From: Paenibacillus sp. L3-i20
Lineage (GTDB): Bacteria; Bacillota; Bacilli; Paenibacillales; Paenibacillaceae
Assembly: GCF_022180385.2 (NCBI RefSeq)
Contig: NZ_BQME02000001.1
Location: 186,001 to 250,000 of the forward strand
Direction: 5' to 3'
DNA: 64,000 nucleotides
A program made the translations under genes and the position numbers. Numbering within the stretch: position 1 is the first letter of the stretch; each line of letters starts with the position of its first letter. Shown in pieces: positions 28,963-36,209 of the stretch. A model generated the notes under the pieces. The model was not told the origin of the DNA, made no database searches, and was given only the letters and a program-made list of their open reading frames with translations.

Positions 28963-29736
28963 CTATTTTCGATTAAACAATCCACCGAACATCCGATCAG
29001 CTAGCCGCGGGAACAAACCGTAAAGCTTAATTCCAACTGAGGCAGCATGCGGTAGATCAAGCTCTGCTTTTTTCCGTTCCATCACACGAATGATCGCTTT
29101 TGACACATAAGCCGGCTTCATCATAAACCAACTCACATTTTTTACATAAGAGCCAGATGGATCTGCAATTGCAAAAAACCCCGTATCAATTGGTCCTGGA
29201 TTTATAGAAGATACAAAAATTCCTTTTGGCTTAAGCTCCATTCGCAAAGCGTTGGTGAAGCCAAGCACGGCGTGTTTCGTCGCCGTATAGCTAGTTGACT
29301 TGGCCGAGCCGATCTTCCCAGCCATTGACGCAATATTAACAATATGACCATTGCCCTGCTTCAGCATGTATGGCAGAACAGCTTTCGTACAACGAACGAT
29401 GCCCAAATAATTTGTATCCATCATTGCTTCGAAGCTTTCTATTGGCATATCTGTAAAGGACTCAAATTGTCCGTATCCTGCGTTGTTGAGTAAAATATCT
29501 ATCTTCCCATACCTAGCGATAACAGCTTGCACTGTCTCCTCAACTTGTTTCATGTCCGTAACGTCCATTACATAATAGGAACAATTTCCTCCAATTACCG
29601 CTGCTCGCTCCTTCAACTTTTCCAAGTTCCGACCAGTCAATACTGGAATAGCACCACGGCTTGCAAGCATAGATGCTGTTATAGCACCTATCCCGCTTGA
29701 AGCTCCTGAAATGAATACAACTTTTCCGTTCAACAT
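28963..29736 (-). CDS. Short-chain dehydrogenase/reductase
   Basis: A 257-aa classical SDR. The NAD(P) loop is SGASSGIGAITA (about residues 10-21), then NNAGYG, catalytic SMAGKIGSAKSTSYTATKHA with Ser, Tyr and Lys in YxxxK, and INPGPIDTGFF. The C-terminus ends in a hydrophobic and basic tail (LYGLFPRLADRMFG). It oxidises or reduces a hydroxyl/keto group on an unknown substrate. The helicase gene follows on the same strand after 26 bp, and both may share a transcript. Confidence 0.9.
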   Translation of the reverse strand: MLNGKVVFISGASSGIGAITASMLASRGAIPVLTGRNLEKLKERAAVIGGNCSYYVMDVTDMKQVEETVQAVIARYGKIDILLNNAGYGQFESFTDMPIESFEAMMDTNYLGIVRCTKAVLPYMLKQGNGHIVNIASMAGKIGSAKSTSYTATKHAVLGFTNALRMELKPKGIFVSSINPGPIDTGFFAIADPSGSYVKNVSWFMMKPAYVSKAIIRVMERKKAELDLPHAASVGIKLYGLFPRLADRMFGGLFNRK

Positions 29737-29782
29737 TCAACATCACCCACTCACAATTTTACTCCAACAATGCCTTCGAAGC

Positions 29783-29806
29783 AAAAAAAGCTCCCAAAAG
29801 GAGCTT
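29783..29806 (-). terminator. Terminator after cheX
   Basis: AAGCTCC (29788-29794) pairs with GGAGCTT (29800-29806), with a run of seven A's (T's in the minus-strand RNA) beyond it. Confidence 0.8.
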
Positions 29807-29814
29807 CTTGCGCT

Positions 29815-30276
29815 TTAGGAAGCGATTAACACTTGAATGTCCAATTCTCCGATCCCTTCCATAATGAGCGGAATCGTTAATGCTTGTGTAGCATTGAAGC
29901 CAGCCGATTGTGCCGATTGAATCAGCTTTGGCGGTGTAATATCGACTCTGACACCTTGATTGAACAATATCGTGCTTGCGTTTCCACTTATCATGTTGCC
30001 TAGCTCAGAGATCGCACTTCTTACAATCTCATCGATCTCAGAAATAGCATATCCGCCCATCATAGCCGATACCATCTTAAGAGCTACCTGTTCACTAAGA
30101 CCGAATACGATATCACCGTTCATTTGTCCATTAAGTCCGATCTGGATCCAAATATAATTCTCAACAAACTTAATGTCCTTGAGCCCTAACTCGCCTGTCG
30201 CAGGCTTAATCTGTACGACTTGCTCAATTACGATTTTTGCTGATTCAAGAAACGGATTTATATATTCTGCCTTCAT
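29815..30276 (-). CDS. cheX: CheX-family chemotaxis phosphatase
   Basis: A 153-aa protein of the CheC/CheX/FliY phosphatase family, which removes phosphate from CheY-P. The catalytic helix EIVRSAISELGNMISGN contains the ExxxN-type pair (E and N) of the CheX active site; a single such helix distinguishes CheX from CheC. GGYAISEID and INPFLESAKIVIEQV are typical. The frame opens at 30357, but the ATG at 30276 starts with MKAEYINPFL, the usual CheX N-terminus, and AAAAAGGAG is 12 bp upstream. No other chemotaxis gene is adjacent; the receptor at 25.9 kb is the nearest. Confidence 0.88.
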   Translation of the reverse strand: MKAEYINPFLESAKIVIEQVVQIKPATGELGLKDIKFVENYIWIQIGLNGQMNGDIVFGLSEQVALKMVSAMMGGYAISEIDEIVRSAISELGNMISGNASTILFNQGVRVDITPPKLIQSAQSAGFNATQALTIPLIMEGIGELDIQVLIAS

Positions 30277-30419
30277 AGAAGAGGTTACGCTCCTTTTTCT
30301 CGACAAAATTCGCAATTTGTCTATTTTGCAACTATTATACTTGAAATAATAGGACAAGTATACTAGAAAAGACGTATATCGATCTTTAGACCTATATGAA
30401 TGTTCGGCTCATTATTACA

Positions 30420-31427
30420 TTAAACTGCTTTTTCTTGCATATTTCTACGAAAACGCATCCTTACTAAGCGTAATTTCTCATACAAAAGTTCTATAGGACG
30501 CTCTTTACTCTTATCGACATTATTCCCATACACTTGCTCTAGTACTGGTTTCAAATAACGATCTCCGACTGTTGTCAGCGCTTCCAAAATGAGTTGTTGC
30601 TCCGAATCAGGAACTGCTACTAATTCCCTATCAATTAGCGGTTCAACATCGTATCCTTCCTGATCTAGCTGTTCAATTCGTAAAAGCAACTCACGTCTTG
30701 GAATAGAAAGTTCTGATTGAATGTGATCCAATGTAACAGATTGCCCGAGAAGCGTCAGTATACGTTTCTTTTCCTGTTGTCTTTCTAACATATTCTTATA
30801 TTTATTTTCCTTTTGCTTATAGAGCCAAGCTGTATACACATCTGAGTCTAGCTTATTCGATACCCAATCAAGTGGAAATACCGTTTCCCTTTCCTTTGAG
30901 GATGTTATAGCTAATATCGATGAACTATATGCTTCGTGTTTGGTCTGCCCCCAACCTGGAAGTTGTATTAATTCCTCTTCTGTCTGCGGAACATATGAAC
31001 TGATCATCCATAACATCCGATTAGTTGCGACTAGATATGCCGACTTTTTCTCTGCAGAAGCAGTATTCCGACGCCATTCTCTAAGTAGTTGAAACAATTC
31101 AGGATCAGCGTTCAACTCACCATAACATTGAAGCATCGTCACACTATTGCTACTTGATGAACGTCCATTGTCTAGCATACTTTCAATAATAGGTGTAAAG
31201 CCTTGACCCATCATCTTAGCTACACCGTGACGGAAAGTTGTAATCATTTCTTCCCACGATGTACCCTCAAACCAAATATCAGTTGAAACATTACCATCTG
31301 CCAATTCTTTATCCTCTACCCAATGAACAGACCATAGTCCCTGCTCCTCGCAGATAGATAACTGAGCACTCATTATTTGATTGCCCTCCACCAGCTTCTC
31401 AAACGTGTTTAGAAAAACGATTTGCAT
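30420..31427 (-). CDS. HRDC-domain protein
   Basis: A 335-aa protein with a central HRDC domain (about 135-215; PELFQLLREWRRNTASAEKK, AYLVATNRMLWMISSYVPQTEEELIQLPGWG), the nucleic-acid-binding module of RecQ and RNase D, followed by a coiled-coil linker and a helix-turn-helix-like C-terminus (TLDHIQSELSIPRRELLLRIEQL). No helicase or nuclease domain is present. Paenibacillus genomes commonly carry such stand-alone HRDC proteins of unknown role. GGGTGA fits the ATG at 31427. Confidence 0.75.
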   Translation of the reverse strand: MQIVFLNTFEKLVEGNQIMSAQLSICEEQGLWSVHWVEDKELADGNVSTDIWFEGTSWEEMITTFRHGVAKMMGQGFTPIIESMLDNGRSSSSNSVTMLQCYGELNADPELFQLLREWRRNTASAEKKSAYLVATNRMLWMISSYVPQTEEELIQLPGWGQTKHEAYSSSILAITSSKERETVFPLDWVSNKLDSDVYTAWLYKQKENKYKNMLERQQEKKRILTLLGQSVTLDHIQSELSIPRRELLLRIEQLDQEGYDVEPLIDRELVAVPDSEQQLILEALTTVGDRYLKPVLEQVYGNNVDKSKERPIELLYEKLRLVRMRFRRNMQEKAV

Positions 31428-31498
31428 ACTTTTCACTCACCCTTCAATGGATTAAAATAGCGAGCCAATAGAACGTAATCGCGAAGGAAAACGCAAAA

Positions 31499-31532
31499 AA
31501 GCACCCCTCCTGCCAATGCAGAAGAGGTGCTT
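31499..31532 (-). terminator. Terminator-like hairpin in the HRDC gene leader
   Basis: AAGCACC...GGTGCTT with an extended imperfect stem (15 bp, 4-nt loop) and a run of T in minus direction. No gene ends upstream on the minus strand, so it is either an attenuator of the HRDC gene or the end of a small RNA. Confidence 0.6.
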
Positions 31533-31626
31533 CCCCAAACGTTCGTTGATTCGATTGGTTACATGCTATCACAATAAAATATAATTGACAAGCAGTTTTT
31601 AAATAGTTGTTACATAAGGAATAAGG

Positions 31627-31632
31627 TATAAT
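31627..31632 (+). promoter_or_regulatory. -10 box of the DUF3055 gene
   Basis: A perfect TATAAT, 34 bp before the ATG. The -35 is weak (TAGTTG at 17 bp). Confidence 0.45.
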
Positions 31633-31665
31633 AAAACTAACAAATTCACTTCGGAGGGATATCCT

Positions 31666-31962
31666 ATGCAACTACCAGATTACGATTTTATGTCGGATAC
31701 GACCGAGGAGACAATTACTCGATTCGTAACTTTTATTACACCAAGCCTAAAAAGATTTGACCTTGCAGTAACAGCAACTAGTCGCTTCTATGGCAAAAAA
31801 CTTGTTACCGATCTTCAGTCAGGGAAAACTGCTATCATTGGAGCAGATGATTTGGAGGAAGACGGGTACTTAGCATTTACTTTCAAAATTACAGAAGAGG
31901 AAGCTGTTGAGTTGACTCAATTTCTATACTTCGTCATCGGAACGGTGAATTTTACTGATTAA
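31666..31962 (+). CDS. DUF3055 (SAV0927-like) family protein
   Basis: A 98-aa soluble protein matching the remembered pattern of the DUF3055 family: ETITRFVTFITPSLKRFDLAV, then SRFYGKKLVTDLQSGKTAIIG, then DDLEEDGYLAFTFKITEEEAVELTQFL. Function is unknown; the family is widespread in Bacillales. CGGAGGG precedes the ATG at 7 bp. A TATAAT box lies just upstream. It is followed by another small gene 52 bp later. Confidence 0.75.
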   Translation: MQLPDYDFMSDTTEETITRFVTFITPSLKRFDLAVTATSRFYGKKLVTDLQSGKTAIIGADDLEEDGYLAFTFKITEEEAVELTQFLYFVIGTVNFTD

Positions 31963-32014
31963 AAATGGCAAGTCTAATGTGGTAGTTCATGACTAACGCA
32001 GGAGGTGCTTGTTA

Positions 32015-32293
32015 ATGAATCGGTTTGTTCAAGAGGATCGTGAGCCGTATACGGATGTTTCAACTGTTGAATCGCAGCGGAATGATCTCATTGCAGAAGA
32101 ATTTCCAGAAGGTCCGTATGGATCAGACTTGTTAAGCGAATCACTCGGAAAAAGTTCGCCTTGGCGGAGTGATCAACGTTCATCCAACCGTTTCGACTAT
32201 GAAAATCGTTCCCTTCATGCAGGGCTTAGTCGACATTATCCCGGTGAAGACAACTATGAAACCGAAATTCCTGAAGTTCAAGACGAACCTTAA
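32015..32293 (+). CDS. Small acidic hydrophilic protein, unknown
   Basis: A 92-aa protein, highly charged, without predicted membrane segment or fold motif (EEFPEGPYGSDLLSESLGKSSPW). It looks intrinsically disordered. GGAGGTG 7-8 bp upstream of ATG 32015 is strong evidence for translation; the open frame itself starts at 32009. I do not recognise it. Its stop lies 12 bp before the left end of the insertion-sequence remnant. Confidence 0.65.
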   Translation: MNRFVQEDREPYTDVSTVESQRNDLIAEEFPEGPYGSDLLSESLGKSSPWRSDQRSSNRFDYENRSLHAGLSRHYPGEDNYETEIPEVQDEP

Positions 32294-32305
32294 AACGTAT
32301 AATTA

Positions 32306-32839
32306 GGCTGTCCCAAAAGCAGGTTTCCTTACTTGAGGGTAAAGCTCGCTTTATGAAAAATAGACTATAATCAGAAAGAGCAGTGCTAGGGGATGTTATC
32401 CCTGCACTGCCCTTTCTGATTTTTGGTCTATTGCCGCCTTCTTGAGCAAATTGTAGGCGAGTGAAAGTCATTAGACCTCAAGGCTCGCATTCGGTAAGCA
32501 TCGAAGAAGAAAACGTCTGAATTCTAGATTGGGGTGCGATGAAATAGCCCATCTCCCATAGCTAACGAACCCAGTAACTCTTATTTGATCAACATTGCCC
32601 TATTTCGTATTCTAATGAACTCCAGAATAACTATTTCGATAAAAGCAGCTCAGTTTTTACTATAAAGTAACTAATAACGCTACTCGGTTTCGTTAGAATG
32701 AAAAAAGAGCGTTTTTTTCGCAATTGGCATCATAGGATACGTTACAAGGGTTGACCGCTCCGTGCTGTGCGAGAAGCACCCCTGCAACAACAAAAACACG
32801 CTGCCCCAAGTAGATTACTCCGCTTATTATGGGACAGCC
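32306..32839. mobile_element. Insertion-sequence remnant with GGCTGTCCCA terminal repeats
   Basis: The 534-bp segment starts with GGCTGTCCCAAAA (32306-32318) and ends with TTATGGGACAGCC (32827-32839). The 10-bp ends are perfect inverted repeats of the type found on IS1182-like elements. No target duplication is evident. It contains only the degraded C-terminal end of a transposase, so it is a deletion derivative or a MITE-like form. The middle (32560-32720) is noncoding, with AAAAAAGAGCG runs. Confidence 0.75.
32400..32480 (-). pseudogene. Transposase C-terminal fragment (IS1182-like)
   Basis: On the minus strand one frame reads SLAYNLLKKAAIDQKSE, the kind of tail found at the C-terminus of IS1182/IS4-like transposases. 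A TGA lies just upstream in this frame, and the preceding homologous part is in another frame (RALRSNDF), so a frameshift and a large 5' deletion have destroyed the gene. Confidence 0.55.
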
Positions 32840-32868
32840 CCGTTAAGTTGTTTCATTACAATTTTTGG

Positions 32869-34224
32869 TTACGCAGGATTAAGCTCCAGCTCATCCTCAT
32901 CACCACGGTTGAAAGACTCTCGATCGAATTCACCTTCGGAGTTAGCTACAAGCAACGCTGTAACTGTCGTCCCTGTTGCATTTACTGCTGTACGACCCAT
33001 GTCGATTACAGCTTCTACCGCAACTACAAGTGCAATCCCTTCTAATGGAAGACCAATAGCCGTAAGTACAACAGTTGTCGAAATTGAAGCAGGTCCAGGT
33101 ACACCAGCAACACCAATGGACGAAATAACACTTACAATAACAATGAGAACGTAATCTGTAAGGCTAAGTGTCACTCCATATACTTCAGCTACAAATACCG
33201 ATACTACTGCAGGCCATATTCCGCCACAACCATTAAAGTTCATCGATGCTCCAAGCGGTGCAACAAAACTTGCTATTTTCGGTGAAACACGAAGGCGCTT
33301 CGTAATGACTTCAAGGTTAATTGGTAAAGTTGCAAAGCTGCTGCGTGTTGTAAAAGCTACAGCTACTGTCGGATACGCTTTTTTGAAAAACTTCAGTGGG
33401 TTAACCTTTGCAACAAGTGAAACAAGCCCACCGAACACAAACACAAAATGAATGGCCAAAGCAACATAACTTACTAAAATTAGCATCGCTAGCGGCTCTA
33501 ACGTTTCCCAGCCGTATTTTGCAGCCATAACCGCTATAAGTGCATAAACCCCGTACGGTGTAAAACGAAGGACAAATTTAACGACTTGGTGCATGATTTC
33601 AGTAGCCGATCCTATAAATGCTCTAACTGGCTGAACTGCCTCAGGTTTTTTGCCTCCAATTTTAACAATTGCAATGGCAATAAATAGTGCAAAGATTAGA
33701 ATTGGTACAACTTTTCCTTGCGCCGCATCATTAATCGGATTGGAAGGCATTTGATCCAAAATGACCTGAAAAAAACTCGGAATCTCACGTGCTTCGAAGT
33801 CAGCAGGCGGTGCTGCTTGGAAGCCAGCTCCTGGGTTCATCGCTGTCGCAACAAGCAAACCTATAATAGCTGCAATTCCTGTCGTGCCTAAAAACCAACC
33901 GATCGTCTTTATGCTGAGTTTTTTTAAGTAATTTAAATTCGTAATAGAAATGATACTGTTTATGACAAGTACAAATACAAGTGGTATAACGATCATACGG
34001 ATAAAGTTAATATATATGGAACCAATCGTACCTACACCTTCAGTCTCGAGCTGAAAGTTATTAAATACAAGGCCTGCTCCAAGTCCAAATCCTAACGCAA
34101 GAAGGACGCGAGTTCCAAAACCTACCCGTTTTTTGGCTAGAAAATAGAGAATACCTAAAAATACGGCCGATACAAGCAATGAGATACCATTGTTCTCAAA
34201 TGCTGTTAATAAATTGTTTTCCAT
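32869..34224 (-). CDS. tcyP: Sodium/dicarboxylate-family symporter, TcyP (L-cystine) type
   Basis: A 451-aa protein of the DAACS family with eight or more membrane helices and two hairpins. Conserved segments: FIRMIVIPLVFVLVINSI, AFTTRSSFATLPINLEV (hairpin 1 serine region), MNFNGCGGIWPAVVSVF (the NMDGT position), and AGVPGPASISTTVV (hairpin 2). The N-terminus (ILYFLAKKRVGFGTRVLLALG) resembles B. subtilis TcyP more than GltP or DctA, so cystine uptake is the preferred call; an amino acid or dicarboxylate remains possible. GGAGTG precedes the ATG. Confidence 0.8.
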   Translation of the reverse strand: MENNLLTAFENNGISLLVSAVFLGILYFLAKKRVGFGTRVLLALGFGLGAGLVFNNFQLETEGVGTIGSIYINFIRMIVIPLVFVLVINSIISITNLNYLKKLSIKTIGWFLGTTGIAAIIGLLVATAMNPGAGFQAAPPADFEAREIPSFFQVILDQMPSNPINDAAQGKVVPILIFALFIAIAIVKIGGKKPEAVQPVRAFIGSATEIMHQVVKFVLRFTPYGVYALIAVMAAKYGWETLEPLAMLILVSYVALAIHFVFVFGGLVSLVAKVNPLKFFKKAYPTVAVAFTTRSSFATLPINLEVITKRLRVSPKIASFVAPLGASMNFNGCGGIWPAVVSVFVAEVYGVTLSLTDYVLIVIVSVISSIGVAGVPGPASISTTVVLTAIGLPLEGIALVVAVEAVIDMGRTAVNATGTTVTALLVANSEGEFDRESFNRGDEDELELNPA

Positions 34225-34568
34225 GATGATTGGAACACTCCTTCTACTTTTTTAGCGACGAAAGTCTCCACTCTCTTCTATTATATTCCTGACACAAGAA
34301 ATCTACTCAACAAGATTAATCTAGAAAATTAAAAACAGAGGTTCCCAATATATGGACACCTCCGTAGGTACGGTTTTTCTACGTTATGCAGAGTAGCTGT
34401 GTCTTATTTGGATGTCAATATGCCGCTATATCATATGAGTTTACTCGGATATCTGTTGATGATATCAGCGCTCCAATTGTTTGTCAATCACTTTCAATTT
34501 GAAAGTAAATAGAGTGACATAGCTAACCCGTTTTCCCATCATCAATTAAACACACTAAAAAATTCGCT
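34225..34568. other. Intergenic region upstream of the symporter
   Basis: No gene. It holds an imperfect hairpin (34338-34362, GAGGT/ACCTC) with a T-run in the minus direction, probably ending the phosphoesterase transcript, and a perfect 17-bp palindrome ACTTTCAATTTGAAAGT (34491-34507) that could be an operator. Confidence 0.4.
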
Positions 34569-35342
34569 TTAAAGTTCATGAACGGTAACTTCACTTCTAA
34601 CCATAAATCTTGCATTCACACCGGCTTGCCCAATTCCCTTTGATATGTAAAAAGCACCCTTCGAGCCCTTGTGAAATCCTTTATAAATACCTTGAGAAGC
34701 AAGCTTACCTTTACGTCTAATGGAAAAAACGAACGGTACATTAAACTGTTTTCCGTGCAAATGTCCTCCTAATAAATAGCTGTAACTTCTACTTAATGTC
34801 AGCAAGAGTTCAGGATCATGTGTAATAATGATGACGGGCTTACGCTCTGTTACTTTTCTAAATGCCTTTTGGACTTGGCTATGCCCTGTTCCGTAATTAT
34901 CGATACCAACCAACTCGAACGTCGGAAGCTCTATTGAATCATTACAAAGAAGCACTACATTATAGGATTTAAATATATGACTCAGACGCTTTAATGAAGG
35001 CAACTGATGGTCATGATTGCCAAGCACTGCATAAATAGGTACGTTGCAAGATGAAATTTCCTTTATATAACGTTCCAGCTTCGGTAAATATTTATTTTTA
35101 TAGGTATAATCGCCGGTGAGAAAAATATAATCGGGTTTGATTTTCTCAATTGTGGACTTTAGTTTGTATGGGGAAATTCGGAGCATGTTAACATGCAGAT
35201 CACTAATTTGTAAAATGCGTGCACCTATTCCGAGAGGATAATGAACCTTTTCAACCTTTAACCATTGCGTGGGAAAAATAAACAAAACGTAAAGCGAGAT
35301 GACACCAATGACGAGAATTAGTATTATTTCATGCCATTCCAT
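34569..35342 (-). CDS. Membrane-anchored metallophosphoesterase (YkuE/YaeI-like)
   Basis: A protein of about 257 aa. One N-terminal membrane helix (WHEIILILVIGVISLYVLFI) anchors a calcineurin-like phosphoesterase domain. The metal-binding motifs are present: ILQISDLHVNML (D-x-H), IFLTGDYTY (GD), VYAVLGNHDHQ (GNHD), IIITHDPE (H), LLGGHLHGKQF (GHxH). B. subtilis YkuE has this layout and is a Tat-exported, wall-associated enzyme, but here no twin arginine is seen. GAGGAG lies 13 bp before ATG 35342; the frame opens at 35363. Confidence 0.87.
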   Translation of the reverse strand: MEWHEIILILVIGVISLYVLFIFPTQWLKVEKVHYPLGIGARILQISDLHVNMLRISPYKLKSTIEKIKPDYIFLTGDYTYKNKYLPKLERYIKEISSCNVPIYAVLGNHDHQLPSLKRLSHIFKSYNVVLLCNDSIELPTFELVGIDNYGTGHSQVQKAFRKVTERKPVIIITHDPELLLTLSRSYSYLLGGHLHGKQFNVPFVFSIRRKGKLASQGIYKGFHKGSKGAFYISKGIGQAGVNARFMVRSEVTVHEL

Positions 35343-35440
35343 CGATTCAGCACTTCTCCTCATGAACTAACTTAGAATTCAATCACTAAGATAAGTATAG
35401 AGGAGATCATCAATGAACGCTAATAACTGATGATTATGAC

Positions 35441-35767
35441 TTAAATCCCGAAATAAATTAACTTCTCTCTTGATAACTGCACAAGGAACGAAAATACTTC
35501 AGCCTCACAACTCATTCGATCAATATCATATTCGCTCAGTAAAGTATCGACTATCTGTCCAACAGTAATTGGAGATTGAAGCATCTCCCATATACGAGTT
35601 CCTGTATTTACAAGCTCATAACACTTTCCTTTTGAAGGAATTAGAATGATCGTTGTCACGTCACAAGATACGCTAAATAACAGTTCTTTATTTCTTATAA
35701 TTAGCAAATGTGTCGAAAGTGACATCGACAATTCGCAAGGCATAATAATTTCTTGATTGCTTAGCAT
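35441..35767 (-). CDS. PqqD/RRE-like protein, divergent from the lasso cluster
   Basis: A protein of about 108 aa with the winged-helix PqqD fold used as the RiPP precursor-recognition element (RRE): beta region LLFSVSCDVTTIILIPSKGKCYELVNTGTRIWEML, then ITVGQIVDTLLSEYDID and a helix EVFSFLVQLSREKLIYF. It parallels the cluster's own B1 protein (39343) in the segment YxLxxxGxxIWxxL. The ATG at 35767 has GGAGAG 10 bp upstream. It is read away from the cluster from its own SinR-box promoter. It might bind the same leader, a second leader, or be an immunity or decoy factor; none can be shown. Confidence 0.75.
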   Translation of the reverse strand: MLSNQEIIMPCELSMSLSTHLLIIRNKELLFSVSCDVTTIILIPSKGKCYELVNTGTRIWEMLQSPITVGQIVDTLLSEYDIDRMSCEAEVFSFLVQLSREKLIYFGI

Positions 35768-35839
35768 GCTTATCAATCTCTCCTCTATATTAGTAACAAA
35801 TATCCATAGCCATTATTATGTCGTTGATCATAAATAAAT

Positions 35840-35893
35840 GTTCTTTATTGAGAACGTATTAGGATTCTATCACTACTTTTTGACCCATGTCAA
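35840..35893 (-). promoter_or_regulatory. Promoter of the divergent RRE gene with SinR-type dyad
   Basis: On the minus strand: TTGACA (35893-35888), 18-bp spacer, TAGAAT (35869-35864), 8 bp, then GTTCTCAATAAAGAAC (35855-35840). One half site is a perfect GTTCTTT read on the plus strand. The dyad would cover the transcription start. Confidence 0.65.
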
Positions 35894-35976
35894 TGATCAA
35901 TCTATACATCAATTTACCATCCTGAAATTCCCAATCAAACAAAAGAAATTACTCGAAATTACACATCAATAATTTG

Positions 35977-36051
35977 TTGACAAGGCCGAAAGGAGATGAT
36001 AACCTTATACCTAGTTCTCAATAAAGAACAAGTTTGCGGAAGTGGTTCTTT
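35977..36051 (+). promoter_or_regulatory. Lasso operon promoter with SinR-type dyad and extra half site
   Basis: TTGACA (35977-35982), 17-bp spacer, TAACCT (36000-36005), 8 bp, GTTCTCAATAAAGAAC (36014-36029). A further perfect GTTCTTT lies at 36045-36051. The dyad is the exact reverse complement of the one at 35840. The -10 is weak, as often in tightly controlled promoters. Confidence 0.65.
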
Positions 36052-36121
36052 ACTAAGTTCGTTGGTTAATAAATCACTTCCTTAGCACTACTAAATGAGC
36101 ATTATAGTGGACAAAAGAGTT

Positions 36122-36137
36122 GTTCTATACCAAGAAC
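36122..36137 (+). promoter_or_regulatory. SinR-type dyad in the lasso operon leader
   Basis: GTTCTATACCAAGAAC keeps the GTTCT-N6-AGAAC frame, 73 bp before the cyclase ATG. It is the third such dyad in this 430-bp intergenic region. Confidence 0.55.
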
Positions 36138-36209
36138 ACTTCGTCCTGTAACAATAGAAGAAGAAACGAGATCCACATAAGGATTAGACACCGTTATCAG
36201 GAGGAAATC

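Noticed and set aside
31444-31671. A 75-aa minus-strand ORF before the HRDC gene
   Set aside because: It crosses the terminator hairpin, has no ribosome site and overlaps the divergent promoter.
32762-33154. A plus-strand 130-aa ORF over the IS end and symporter tail
   Set aside because: It runs antisense through the conserved symporter C-terminus and has serine-rich shadow composition.
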